In this document: in pieces, positions 1 through 8,494 of the stretch
Layout: each line of letters opens with the position of its first letter
How positions within the stretch are numbered: position 1 is the first letter of the stretch
From: Paraburkholderia bryophila
Lineage (GTDB): Bacteria > Pseudomonadota > Gammaproteobacteria > Burkholderiales > Burkholderiaceae
Direction: 5' to 3'
Assembly: GCF_013409255.1 (NCBI RefSeq)
Contig: NZ_JACCAS010000002.1
Location: 3,028,001-3,092,000 of the forward strand
DNA: 64,000 nt
Position numbers and translations under genes: made by a program
The notes under the pieces: model-generated
What the model was told of the DNA's origin: nothing
The model's input: the letters and a program-made list of their open reading frames with translations, nothing else
Databases searched by the model: none

Positions 1-38
1 AGAACCTGCTCGCGCTTTTCGTCAAGAAACACAACTAG
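1..38 (+). CDS. dctQ: C-terminal end of a probable TRAP transporter small permease (partial)
   Basis: Only the last eleven codons are in the window, reading NLLALFVKKHN and a TAG stop at 36-38. The following ATG at 46 opens a TRAP large permease only 7 bp downstream. In TRAP systems the four-helix small permease (DctQ) gene normally comes directly before the large one. The identity is inferred from this gene order alone, because the fragment is too short to recognise. Confidence 0.45.
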   Translation, partial: NLLALFVKKHN

Positions 39-45
39 AGCAATC

Positions 46-1398
46 ATGGAACTTGCCATTCTCGCCGTCAGTTTCCTCGTCTTTCTCGTTCTCGGGGTTC
101 CTGTTTCGTTCGCGTTGGGACTGTCGTGCGTCCTGACTTATCTGTACGAAGGCCTGCCCGCGGCCACCGCCATGCAGGCGATGATTTCGGGCATCAACGG
201 CTTTTCGTTTCTCGCGGTGCCGTTCTTCATCCTGTCCGGTGAGCTGATGCTGCACGGCGGCATCGCCGACCGCATCCTGCGTTTCGCGCAAGCGGCCGTC
301 GGGCATTTCCGCGGCGGCCTCGGCATGGCCAACGTGGTCGCCTGCACGCTGTTCGGCGGGGTGTCCGGTTCGCCGTCGGCGGATACGTCGGCCATGGGCG
401 GCGTGGTGATTCCGTTGATGAAGCGCGAAGGCTACAGCGCGGCCTATGCGGTCAACGTGACGACCCATTCGTCACTGGTGGGCGCGTTGATGCCGACCTC
501 GACGAACATGATCATCTATGCGTTCGCGGCCCAGGGCATTACGGGCACGTTGAACGGTCACCAGATGAGCGGCGTGTCGATCGGCGATCTGCTGTTCTCC
601 GGTCTGCTGCCGGTGCTGTGGGTGATGGGCTTCGTGCTGCTCGCCGCGTACTGGCAAGCGGTCAAGTACGGTTATCCGCGCCGTCCCGACGGTTCGACCG
701 AACTGCAGAAATTCCCCGGCTGGTACGCGGTGGCCCGAACCTTCGTCGGCGCCGTGCCCGGCTTGATGGTGATCGCGATCATTCTGTTCTGCGTCGCCAA
801 GGGCATTGCCACCGCGACCGAAGCCGCGGCGATCGCCGTGTTCTATTCGCTGGTGCTGACCGTCGTCGTGTATCGCTCGATGACGATGAAGAAGCTCTTC
901 CACGCGCTCTCGAAAGCGGCGAAGACGACCGGCGTGGTGCTGCTGCTGATCGGCGTGTCGAACATGCTGCGTTACCAGATGGCCTACCTGGAGATTCCGG
1001 ACGCGATCGAACGCATGCTCGACGGTGCGACCAGCATGCCGTGGCTGATGCTGCTGTACATCAACCTGCTGCAGGTTTTCCTGGGCACGTTCGTCGATAT
1101 GGCGGCGCACATCCTGATTACGACGCCGCTGTTCCTGCCGATGGCGATGCATGCCGGCGTGGGGCCGGTGCAGTTCGGCATCATGATTCTGCTGAACTGT
1201 TCGTTGGGCCTCGTGCATCCGCCGATCGGCTCGGTGCAGTTCATCGGCTGCGCGATCGGCAACGTGTCGATCGGCGAGACCACCAAGGTGGCGTGGCCGT
1301 ACTACCTGGCCATTTTCAGCGCGATCAACATCGTCACCTACGTACCGATGTTTTCCACCTGGCTGCCGAGCCTGATCAATGGCCACCCGGTGTTTTGA
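46..1398 (+). CDS. dctM: TRAP transporter large permease, DctM family
   Basis: This is the membrane subunit of a tripartite ATP-independent periplasmic transporter, which moves a carboxylate-type solute using an ion gradient. The 450-residue protein is almost entirely hydrophobic, with about twelve helices. It shows family hallmarks near the N-terminus (SFLAVPFFILSGELM) and a long polar stretch GGVSGSPSADTSAMGGV around residues 105-121. It starts 7 bp after the small-permease stop, so the two are probably cotranscribed. The solute-binding protein gene is not in view and presumably lies upstream. The porin downstream may serve the same substrate across the outer membrane. The substrate cannot be assigned from sequence. 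Confidence 0.9.
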   Translation: MELAILAVSFLVFLVLGVPVSFALGLSCVLTYLYEGLPAATAMQAMISGINGFSFLAVPFFILSGELMLHGGIADRILRFAQAAVGHFRGGLGMANVVACTLFGGVSGSPSADTSAMGGVVIPLMKREGYSAAYAVNVTTHSSLVGALMPTSTNMIIYAFAAQGITGTLNGHQMSGVSIGDLLFSGLLPVLWVMGFVLLAAYWQAVKYGYPRRPDGSTELQKFPGWYAVARTFVGAVPGLMVIAIILFCVAKGIATATEAAAIAVFYSLVLTVVVYRSMTMKKLFHALSKAAKTTGVVLLLIGVSNMLRYQMAYLEIPDAIERMLDGATSMPWLMLLYINLLQVFLGTFVDMAAHILITTPLFLPMAMHAGVGPVQFGIMILLNCSLGLVHPPIGSVQFIGCAIGNVSIGETTKVAWPYYLAIFSAINIVTYVPMFSTWLPSLINGHPVF

Positions 1399-1419
1399 GC
1401 GGACTCCCATTCACACTCA

Positions 1420-1440
1420 GCGGCGCCCGCGCGGCGCCGC
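1420..1440 (+). terminator. GC-rich hairpin between dctM and the porin gene
   Basis: GCGGCGCC at 1420-1427 pairs perfectly with GGCGCCGC at 1433-1440 across a 5-nt loop. An A/T-rich stretch follows but no clean run of T. It could be a weak terminator or an mRNA-processing hairpin that separates expression of the permease from the porin. Confidence 0.4.
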
Positions 1441-1474
1441 GAATCAAAAAATAATTTTCAACAGAGGAGCACAA

Positions 1475-2674
1475 ATGAAAAAGGCACTGGTAACTTCTGC
1501 GCTTGGGTTGGTCGCCCTTGGCGCGCACGCTCAGAGCAGCGTGACGTTGTACGGGATCGTCGATACCGGGATCGGCTATCAGAGCAGTCAGACGTCGCTC
1601 GGGTCGACCTCGGGCGGCCGCTCGGCGGTCAAGATGGTCAACGGGATCTGGGCGGGTAGCCGCTTCGGTTTGAAGGGCGGCGAGGACCTGGGTGGCGGCA
1701 CCAAGGCGATCTTCCAGTTGGAAGAGGGCTTCAACAGTGCGACCGGCGCGCAGAGCGTCTCCGGTCTGGCGTTCAACCGCCAGGCTTATGTGGGCGTCGC
1801 CAACGCCACGTACGGTACGTTGACGGCCGGCCGCCAGTACACCTCGTACTACACGCTGCTGTCGCCGTATAGCCCGACCACGTGGCTGACCGGCGCCTAC
1901 GGCGCGCACCCGGGCGATATCGATTCGCTCGACACTTTGTACCGCGCGAACAATTCGCTGGTGTACACGTCGCCGAATTTCTACGGGTTCACGGCGAGCG
2001 GTTCGTATTCGGTGGGCGGCGTGGCAGGCAGCCTGAATGCCGGTTCGACGTGGAGCGCGGCGCTGCAATACATTACCGGTCCGTTCGGTATCGCGGTGGG
2101 CTTCCAGCGCATCAACAATTCGACGCCGGGCGGCGGTGCGTGGGGCGCCGACTCCACGACGTCGAACGCGGGCGCGCAGGCGGGTGTGTCGGGCATCAAC
2201 AACGGCTACCAGAAATCGGCGGCGCAGCAGCGCGTGGCCGTGACCGGCGGTTACGCGTTCAGCTCGCAATGGGACGTGTCGTTCTCGTACTCGAACGTGC
2301 AGTACGTGGCGGGCATCAACTCGCCGTTCCACACCACTGCGATCTTCAATACGGGCGGCGCGGTGCTGCACTACCGCCCGGTGACGGCGCTGGATCTGGC
2401 CGCTGGCTATAGCTACACGCGCGCCACGCAGGCGAACGGCATTACGAGTTCGGCGCGTTATCAGCAGTTCAACCTGTCGCAGTACTACAGCCTCTCCAAG
2501 CGCACCGGCCTGTACGCGCTCGAGGCATATCAGCGCGCGGGCGGCCAGACGCTGGCGACGAACGGCACCAGCATCATCAACGCAACGGCCGATATCGGCG
2601 ACGGTCAGAACAGCGCGCCGTCGTCGTCACGCAGCCAGTTCGCTGCGGGCGTGGGCATCATCCACAAGTTCTAA
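1475..2674 (+). CDS. Outer-membrane porin, Gram-negative trimeric (Burkholderia) type
   Basis: This is a 399-residue general diffusion porin. It has a signal peptide of about 19 residues, MKKALVTSALGLVALGAHA, followed by QSSVTLYGIVDTGIGY, the usual first beta strand of betaproteobacterial porins. The protein ends in phenylalanine (IIHKF), as expected for insertion by the BAM complex. The ATG at 1475 is chosen over an upstream in-frame start because it follows AGAGGAG at 1462-1468 and opens the signal peptide. It sits 76 bp after dctM, so it may bring the TRAP substrate into the periplasm. Pore specificity is unknown. Confidence 0.93.
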   Translation: MKKALVTSALGLVALGAHAQSSVTLYGIVDTGIGYQSSQTSLGSTSGGRSAVKMVNGIWAGSRFGLKGGEDLGGGTKAIFQLEEGFNSATGAQSVSGLAFNRQAYVGVANATYGTLTAGRQYTSYYTLLSPYSPTTWLTGAYGAHPGDIDSLDTLYRANNSLVYTSPNFYGFTASGSYSVGGVAGSLNAGSTWSAALQYITGPFGIAVGFQRINNSTPGGGAWGADSTTSNAGAQAGVSGINNGYQKSAAQQRVAVTGGYAFSSQWDVSFSYSNVQYVAGINSPFHTTAIFNTGGAVLHYRPVTALDLAAGYSYTRATQANGITSSARYQQFNLSQYYSLSKRTGLYALEAYQRAGGQTLATNGTSIINATADIGDGQNSAPSSSRSQFAAGVGIIHKF

Positions 2675-2728
2675 ATGGTGTGAGTAACTGCGGCGTAGGG
2701 ACGTAGTGATTTTACGTTTCACGCCGCT

Positions 2729-2759
2729 GCAGCGACGCGTTTCAGACACGCGTCGCTGC
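2729..2759 (+). terminator. Strong hairpin downstream of the porin gene
   Basis: GCAGCGACGCGT (2729-2740) pairs perfectly with ACGCGTCGCTGC (2748-2759) over a 7-nt loop. It lies between the porin stop and the convergent tautomerase gene. No long T-run follows, so it may stabilise the 3' end of the porin mRNA or act as an imperfect bidirectional terminator. Confidence 0.55.
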
Positions 2760-2825
2760 GCTGTATTGACTGCGCGTGCAATGCGCGCGGAATTCCGGAC
2801 GACGACTTAGGTGCTCACGCAACCT

Positions 2826-3017
2826 TCACGCATCCGCGTCCGACCACAAACGACCCCCCGTTGCCCAGTTTTCGCGTTTCACGTCGGTCAGGATGATGTC
2901 GACCGAATTCGGCTCGACGTTGAGCGATTCGCAGGTTGCCTTCGTGATGGCTTCGACGAACTGGCGTTTCTGTTCCACTGTGCGGCCTTCGAAGAGTTCG
3001 ATATGAAACGTGGGCAT
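2826..3017 (-). CDS. 4-oxalocrotonate tautomerase family protein
   Basis: This small 63-residue enzyme of the tautomerase superfamily uses the amino-terminal proline (residue 2, after Met removal) as general base for keto-enol conversion. The sequence opens MPTFHIELFEGRTVEQKRQF, typical of the family in start, length and the beta-alpha-beta layout. ACGGAG lies upstream of the ATG as ribosome-binding site. It is the last gene of a minus-strand group with a class II aldolase and a urea transporter, 75 bp after the aldolase. The substrate is unknown. Confidence 0.85.
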   Translation of the reverse strand: MPTFHIELFEGRTVEQKRQFVEAITKATCESLNVEPNSVDIILTDVKRENWATGGRLWSDADA

Positions 3018-3092
3018 GACATGACTCCGTTAAAGAATTGAGTTGGACGCGGGCGGCCAGGCGCGATTTTCGTGGCGATTTCAGCGGCGACT

Positions 3093-3869
3093 TCAGTGAC
3101 GATAAGCGCGATCGAGCCGGTCGAGCTTGCGCAGCAACGCAGGCCATTCGAGCGCGCCTTCAATGGCGCCGCCGTCGTAAAGTTGCTCGGCCGTACGCGC
3201 GGCGACCGCATCGCCAGGCACCACGAGTTCCGCACCGCATGCTTGCGCCTGCAACTGGATTTCGCATGCCTTGAGCAGCGTCGCCATCAGCACATAAGCT
3301 TCGGCCACGGTGCGGCCGGCGGTCAGCGTGCCGTGGTTGCGCAACAGCATGGCGGGTTTGTCGGCGAGATGCGCGACGAGACGTTCGCCCTCGGCCGGTG
3401 AGAACGCGAGGCCCTCATAGTCGTGATACGCGAGCTGGCCGTAAAAGCGCAGCGCGTGCTGCGACGCGGGCAGCAAACCGGCGGGTTGCGCCGACACCGC
3501 CACGCCGGCCGTATTGTGCAGATGCATCACGCAGAACGCGTCGGCGCGCGCCGCGTGCACGGCGGCATGCAGCGCGAAGCCGGTCGCGTTCACCGGATGC
3601 TCGCTGGTGCCGATAATATTGCCGTCAATATCGATCTTCACGAGGTTCGACGCGCACACTTCGTCGAACGCGAGGCCGAAGGGGTTGATCAGAAAGTGGC
3701 CCGGTTCGCCGGGCACGCTGGCCGAGATGTGCGTGTAGATCAGATCGTCCCAGCCGTTGAGGGCGGCGAGACGATAGGCGGCAGCGAGGTCGACGCGAGT
3801 CTGCTGCTCCGCGTCGGACAGCGGTCCTGTTTCGGCGAGACGGCCCGCAGGGGCATGAGTGAAAGACAT
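3093..3869 (-). CDS. Class II aldolase/adducin family protein
   Basis: This is a 258-residue zinc-dependent aldolase/epimerase-fold protein. Metal-ligand histidines are visible in MHLHNT (H116, H118), and the late NHGTLTAG segment is typical of the family. It probably cleaves or epimerises a hydroxylated acid, substrate unknown. The ATG at 3869 is preferred because GGAG lies 8 nt upstream. Another in-frame ATG six codons earlier (3887) starts right at the stop of the upstream urea-transporter gene but has no ribosome-binding site. The close spacing suggests cotranscription and perhaps translational coupling. Confidence 0.86.
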   Translation of the reverse strand: MSFTHAPAGRLAETGPLSDAEQQTRVDLAAAYRLAALNGWDDLIYTHISASVPGEPGHFLINPFGLAFDEVCASNLVKIDIDGNIIGTSEHPVNATGFALHAAVHAARADAFCVMHLHNTAGVAVSAQPAGLLPASQHALRFYGQLAYHDYEGLAFSPAEGERLVAHLADKPAMLLRNHGTLTAGRTVAEAYVLMATLLKACEIQLQAQACGAELVVPGDAVAARTAEQLYDGGAIEGALEWPALLRKLDRLDRAYRH

Positions 3870-3887
3870 GTTGTTCTCCAGTCCCAT

Positions 3888-4844
3888 TCAAGAGAGTTGC
3901 TGAGAGGGATCGATGCGTTCCATCGCTTTTCGCGCCACGACACCCCGCGTGAAGCGATGCCGGAACCCCTGCACGCTCCAGCTCGCGAGCACGAACGGCG
4001 CGGTCATGGCCGGCCAGCCGAAGTAGCTCGCGACCGCTTGCAACAGCACCGCGACGCCCACGCCGCAAAGCGTTGCCGCGGCGCCGCAATCGGCCAGCGC
4101 GATGGCGGTCAGCGCGCCATTGAATCCTAACAGGCCCGCGTCGAGCGAACTCGCCGTGGCGCCGAGCAACACGTGCGCCATGCTGGCGAGCGCGCCGCCG
4201 ATCAGCGCCCACAGTGCATGCCTGCGTGACGCTGCGGCGATGCCGATCAGCACGAGCAGGCCCGGCAACGCGCCGGAGCCGAAGCCGGGTTGTGCGAGCG
4301 CGCCGAGTATGCCGTTGATCCATTGCGTCGCGATGAACGGTGGCGTGATCGCCTGGGGTGCCACTGGCGCGCCGCTCGTGATCATCGGCAGCCAAAGCCA
4401 TGTGACGATCAGAAACGGGCTGGAGAACACGCCCAATCCGTTCGCCCGCAGCCGGCGCGTCCATGGTTCGAGAAACCACGCTGTCGCCGTCGCGGCGAGA
4501 ATCGCCACCGCGGCGGCGGTCGCATTGTCGGCGATGAAATTGAACGCGGCGAGACCCGCCAGCGCGCCGTTGAAGCCGTGCAGTCCGTCGCGCGTATCGG
4601 CTTCACGATAGCCGGCCAGCACGGCGCTCACGTTGGCCGCGGTCGCGCCCATCAGCGCCGCGCAGGCGAGGCGCGGTTCGACCAGCAGCCACCCGGCGAG
4701 CAGGCACGCGCCGGTGAACGCATTCGGCTGCAGCACGATCTGGCCGAGACTGCGCAACAGTGTGCGCAGAGCGGCGGATTTTGCTTGGGTCGAGGCGGCG
4801 TGCATGGTTTGAGAGCGGTGTGAATTCGACGACGCGCGCGACAC
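3888..4844 (-). CDS. Urea transporter (UT family)
   Basis: This is a polytopic membrane protein of 318 residues that forms a urea channel of the UT/Yut family. The family's internal duplication is visible as two similar segments, GLHGFNGALAGLA in the first half and LLGFNGALTAIALAD in the second. The listed start is a GTG. An in-frame ATG at 4805 would remove 13 residues that look non-conserved, and neither has a clear ribosome-binding site. Its stop touches the first possible start of the aldolase gene. No urease genes are in the window. Confidence 0.85.
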   Translation of the reverse strand: MSRASSNSHRSQTMHAASTQAKSAALRTLLRSLGQIVLQPNAFTGACLLAGWLLVEPRLACAALMGATAANVSAVLAGYREADTRDGLHGFNGALAGLAAFNFIADNATAAAVAILAATATAWFLEPWTRRLRANGLGVFSSPFLIVTWLWLPMITSGAPVAPQAITPPFIATQWINGILGALAQPGFGSGALPGLLVLIGIAAASRRHALWALIGGALASMAHVLLGATASSLDAGLLGFNGALTAIALADCGAAATLCGVGVAVLLQAVASYFGWPAMTAPFVLASWSVQGFRHRFTRGVVARKAMERIDPSQQLS

Positions 4845-5096
4845 GACGCTTGAGCGTCAGGTGCGAGCCAGGTCGGTAAGGAGCGGAACCGCGAGCATAG
4901 GCTAGCAGCGGCGCTGAGGGCATCGCGAGGCGTTGATAGTGGCTATTTGCGACACCGAGCCCGATGCGTAGGCGCGGGGCGCGCCGTGTCGGCGAACCGA
5001 AAGCTTTCGCGCTACGATGAGAACCCCCAGACACCCGATGAGTACCCGGCGCAACCCGAAGCATGCGGGTCGAGCCGTTTCACGAGGAGACAGACA

Positions 5097-5651
5097 ATGC
5101 GTGAATTACGATGGACTTCGGAAGAGGACGAAGGAATCGAACATCTAACGTTCGACGCCCGCGACGACGGCTTCGCGGTGGAAAGCGTGGTGGTGGGACA
5201 GCGCTACGGCAAGGCGTACGGATTGCACTACACGGTGCGCTGCGACGCGCAATGGCGCACCACGCATGCGTGGCTGAAGATCGCCGGCGGCGGCGAACTG
5301 GAATTGCACGGCGATGGCCAGGGCCATTGGCGCGATGGTCACGGCCACGTGCTGAGCGCGCTCGATGGTTGCATCGACATCGACATTGCGGCCACGCCGT
5401 ACACCAACACGCTGCCGATCCGTCGTCTGCAATTGGCGCAAGGCGAGCGTCAGCCGATTTCAGTGGCGTATATCTCGACGCCGGATTTGCAGGTCACGCG
5501 CGCCGAGCAGGCGTATTCGTGCATCGAGTTGAATAAGGTGTATCGCTACGAAGGTCTGTTCCGCAACTTCACGGCGAACCTGACGGTGGACGAAGACGGC
5601 CTCGTGATCGACTATCCGACGCTGTTCACACGCCTGCCGCGCGAGGGTTGA
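5097..5651 (+). CDS. Putative glycolipid-binding protein (DUF1089 family)
   Basis: This soluble 184-residue protein matches, in length and motif style, the DUF1089/putative glycolipid-binding family (for example the AWLKI, IDIDIAATPYTNTLPIRRL and YRYEGLFRNFTANL segments). No signal peptide or membrane helix is visible. The ATG at 5097 follows GAGGAGA at 5084-5090, which fixes the start. The gene is alone on the plus strand, and its 3' end overlaps by 26 bp the end of the convergent alpha/beta hydrolase gene. The biochemical role is not established. Confidence 0.8.
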   Translation: MRELRWTSEEDEGIEHLTFDARDDGFAVESVVVGQRYGKAYGLHYTVRCDAQWRTTHAWLKIAGGGELELHGDGQGHWRDGHGHVLSALDGCIDIDIAATPYTNTLPIRRLQLAQGERQPISVAYISTPDLQVTRAEQAYSCIELNKVYRYEGLFRNFTANLTVDEDGLVIDYPTLFTRLPREG

Positions 5652-6606
5652 CCGTCGCCGTCGCGCTGGGTGTCTCGTTGAGCGTCTCGTCAAGGCCGAG
5701 GCCGGTCCGCTGCTGCGCGACAAAGCCTTCGATCATCGCGGCGATCCGCTCGGGTTCGCGCAGCACGACCCAGTGGCCGGCATCGATCTCGGTGCGCCGA
5801 TACGAGCCAAGCCATCCCTCCAGCCCGAGCGATAGCGCCGGCCCGACATAGCGGTCGCGCAGCGGCACGATGAACTGCACCGGCGCATGCGCATGGCGCG
5901 AGCGCGGCCGCAGCAGCTTGTCGATGAAATTCGCGCGATACAGATTCAGACCGTTGAGCGCGTTGCGCCTTTGCGCGGGATCGCGCTCAGGGCGCACGCG
6001 TTCGGTCGCGCGCAGCCACAGCGGCCAGCAGCGTGCGCCGCCGGCGCGCCACACCAGTTCCGGCAGCCACGGCAGATGAAAAAAGAAAATGTACCAGGAC
6101 TTGATCATTTGCCGCAGACCGCTGCCGAATGGCCGCTTGACGGGTTCATGCGCGGGTTGATCCGCCAACTGCGCACCATCGCCCCCGCGCAAGCCGAGCG
6201 ACGCGTGATCGAGGCACGGCCCGGAAATCGACGTATACGACGCGATACGGCCTTTGAACGCCGGATCGGTCACCGCCTCCCAGCTCTGAATCGATCCCCA
6301 GTCGTGGCCGACCAGATGAAACGGTCGCGTGCCGCAGGTTGCGTCGGCAACCGCCGCCAGATCCGCGGCCAGCCGTTCGAGTCGGTAAGCGCTGCGCGTG
6401 GCCGGCGCCTCGGAGGCGCCCGCGCCGCGCACGTCGTAGCTGATGACGCGGTAGCGCGCATCCAGTTGCGCGCGCACCGGCTCCCACACCGCGGCCGAAT
6501 CGGGATAACCGTGCACCAGCACGATCGGCGGTGCGTCGCGCGGTCCGCTGACGTAGACCGCGAGCCGCACGTCGCCGGCCACGACCGACAGCGTGTCGCG
6601 TATCAC
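5626..6606 (-). CDS. Alpha/beta hydrolase, epoxide-hydrolase/dehalogenase-like
   Basis: This 326-residue alpha/beta-fold hydrolase has the oxyanion-loop motif HGYPDS (32-37) and a nucleophile elbow VGHDWGS with aspartate (D102). An Asp nucleophile is typical of epoxide hydrolases and haloalkane dehalogenases. A late DAGHW segment supplies the catalytic histidine. The GTG at 6606 overlaps the stop of the upstream gene in GTGA, indicating translational coupling. It is the last gene of a four-gene oxidation operon with a monooxygenase, SDR and ferritin-like hydrolase, and probably processes an oxygenated intermediate there. Confidence 0.85.
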   Translation of the reverse strand: MIRDTLSVVAGDVRLAVYVSGPRDAPPIVLVHGYPDSAAVWEPVRAQLDARYRVISYDVRGAGASEAPATRSAYRLERLAADLAAVADATCGTRPFHLVGHDWGSIQSWEAVTDPAFKGRIASYTSISGPCLDHASLGLRGGDGAQLADQPAHEPVKRPFGSGLRQMIKSWYIFFFHLPWLPELVWRAGGARCWPLWLRATERVRPERDPAQRRNALNGLNLYRANFIDKLLRPRSRHAHAPVQFIVPLRDRYVGPALSLGLEGWLGSYRRTEIDAGHWVVLREPERIAAMIEGFVAQQRTGLGLDETLNETPSATATVNPRAAGV

Positions 6607-7484
6607 GCGGCCGCCTGCGCGCCGCGTCGCGCGGCCTTGCGGGTGCTCGGGGCAGTTGCATTGGTGGCGTCGACGGCGGCGACGAGACCGTCGATCCGCG
6701 CCAGTTGCGCGCGATTGTCGTGATCCCACGGATGGAAGCCGGGCCGGAAAAAGCTCAGCCATTCGCCGGCAATACGCGGAAACACGCCGTGACGCGGACC
6801 GTACAGATATTTGACGACGCGCCACATGCCGCGAATGTGGCCACCGCGTTTGCGGTCGGCGATCAGCAGGCGCAGGTGGAAATCGAACACGATCAGCCAG
6901 AACGTGAAGGTGGTGGCCAGCATGGTGCCGGTGCGCAGCAGGTAACGGCCGAGACCCGGCTTGAGCACGGTGTTCCACACGTCGTACGAAACGGCCTTGT
7001 GCTCGGTTTCTTCCAGCGCGTGCCACGTCCACATCTGTGCGTAGCCTTCCACCGAGCCGCCGACGCGCGTCGCGTCTTCCAGCAGCAGGGCCGCCAGCAT
7101 CGCGGTGTAGTGTTCGAGGCAGACGGTGACCGCGAGCTGATACGAATGCGGTAGCACTTTGCGGCCGAAATTGAGGATCGCCCACAGCCACTTGTCGAGC
7201 TTGTGCGCCGGCAGCCCGGCTTCCTGCAGCAGGTCGTTGTATTCGATGTGCTCGCGCGTATGCATGGCTTCCTGGCCGATGAAGCCGAGCACCTGCTTTT
7301 TCAGCACGGGGTCGTCGATCTGGTCGCGATAGTTGCGCACGCTATCCATGAAGAAACGCTCGCCCGCCGGGAATAGCAGCGACAGCGCGTTGAAGAAGTG
7401 TGTCACATGCGCGCCTTGCACATGCCAGTCGCAGGCACGTTCCGGCGGCAGATTGAAACGAAGGTCGCGGCGAACCGGCATCAT
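6603..7484 (-). CDS. Metal-dependent hydrolase, PF10118 (COG3687) type
   Basis: This 293-residue helical protein resembles the PF10118 predicted metal-dependent hydrolases. Its Glu/His-rich helices, such as GQEAMHTREH near residue 80 and ALEETEHKAVSYD near residue 160, look like ferritin-type di-metal ligands. It starts at the first of two adjacent ATGs after AAGGAG, 59 bp downstream of the SDR stop. It overlaps the next gene by 4 nt. In many genomes this family sits beside SDR and monooxygenase genes as here. The reaction is unknown. Confidence 0.8.
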   Translation of the reverse strand: MMPVRRDLRFNLPPERACDWHVQGAHVTHFFNALSLLFPAGERFFMDSVRNYRDQIDDPVLKKQVLGFIGQEAMHTREHIEYNDLLQEAGLPAHKLDKWLWAILNFGRKVLPHSYQLAVTVCLEHYTAMLAALLLEDATRVGGSVEGYAQMWTWHALEETEHKAVSYDVWNTVLKPGLGRYLLRTGTMLATTFTFWLIVFDFHLRLLIADRKRGGHIRGMWRVVKYLYGPRHGVFPRIAGEWLSFFRPGFHPWDHDNRAQLARIDGLVAAVDATNATAPSTRKAARRGAQAAA

Positions 7485-7543
7485 GGCCCTTTCTCCTTGT
7501 GATCCTGGGTGTTCTGTCGAAGCGGTTGATGGCGTGACGCGCG

Positions 7544-8452
7544 TCATGCGCGCCTGCCGTCGATCTGCGCGGCACGGCGCGCGCGCTTTTCCGCAATGCG
7601 TTTCATCCGGCGCGCCTGCATCACGACCAGCGCCTGATACGCCGCCGGCAACGTGCGCGCGAGCCAGTCGGCGGCGCGCGCGTCGCGTCCTATCAGCACG
7701 CGCCGTTTGTTCTTGCGCACGCCGTCGAGAATCACGCGCGCGGCTTCGTCGGCGGTGGTGATGAAGAACTTCTCGAAGTCGTCCTTGCCTTGCTGTTCGT
7801 TTTCCAGCATGAAGCCGACCATGTTGGGCGCGATCCGGCTCGATTGCGCGATGCCCGTGTGAATGCCGCCGGGATGCACGCAGGTTGCCGACACGCCGCA
7901 CTTCATCAGATCGAGTTCCTGGCGCAGCGATTCGGTAAAGCCGCGCACCGCGAATTTGGTGGCGTTGTAGCCGCTCATGCCCGGCTGCGCGAACAACCCG
8001 AACACGCTCGACGTATTGACGATATGCCCCGCGCCCGAGGCCTTGATATACGGCAGAAACGCTTTCGTGCCGTGCACCACGCCCCAGAAGTTGACGCCGA
8101 CGATCCACTCGAGATCGGCGTAATCCATGCCTTCGATCGTGCTCGACAGCGCCACGCCCGCGTTGTTGAACACGAGGTTGATCCGCCGATGCTGCGCGGC
8201 CGTTTCCGCGGCCCAGTCGACCATCGCGGCGCGGTCCGCGACGTCGAGCACGCGCGTGGTGATGAGCAGCGGCGCGCCGACGATCTGCGGCGCGGCGGCT
8301 TGTGCGAGTTGCGCGGTGTCGGCGAGGCTCGCGGCATTGCGGTCGGCGAGGGCGAGATGGCAGCCTTCGCGCGCCAGTTGAATCGCGAGCGAGCGGCCCA
8401 TGCCCGAGCCTGCGCCGGTGATGGCGGCCACTCTGTCGGTGAAGTTCTTCAT
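7544..8452 (-). CDS. Short-chain dehydrogenase/reductase
   Basis: This is a 302-residue NAD(P)-dependent oxidoreductase. It has the Rossmann glycine motif TGAGSGMG (12-19), NNAG at 96-99, catalytic serine in NTSS (148-149) and YNATK with Y162 and K166. The C-terminus is extended and Arg/Lys-rich compared with typical 250-residue SDRs. It lies between the Baeyer-Villiger-type monooxygenase (42 bp upstream) and the metal-dependent hydrolase. A plausible task is alcohol/ketone interconversion that feeds or follows the monooxygenase. Confidence 0.88.
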   Translation of the reverse strand: MKNFTDRVAAITGAGSGMGRSLAIQLAREGCHLALADRNAASLADTAQLAQAAAPQIVGAPLLITTRVLDVADRAAMVDWAAETAAQHRRINLVFNNAGVALSSTIEGMDYADLEWIVGVNFWGVVHGTKAFLPYIKASGAGHIVNTSSVFGLFAQPGMSGYNATKFAVRGFTESLRQELDLMKCGVSATCVHPGGIHTGIAQSSRIAPNMVGFMLENEQQGKDDFEKFFITTADEAARVILDGVRKNKRRVLIGRDARAADWLARTLPAAYQALVVMQARRMKRIAEKRARRAAQIDGRRA

Positions 8453-8494
8453 TGGCTTATCTCCTGTTCAACGTTGTCGTTGTTGTTGTGCGGA

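Noticed and set aside
22..2371. Several Arg/His-rich minus-strand frames opposite dctM and the porin
   Set aside because: Shadows of GC-rich codons with no start signal or motif.
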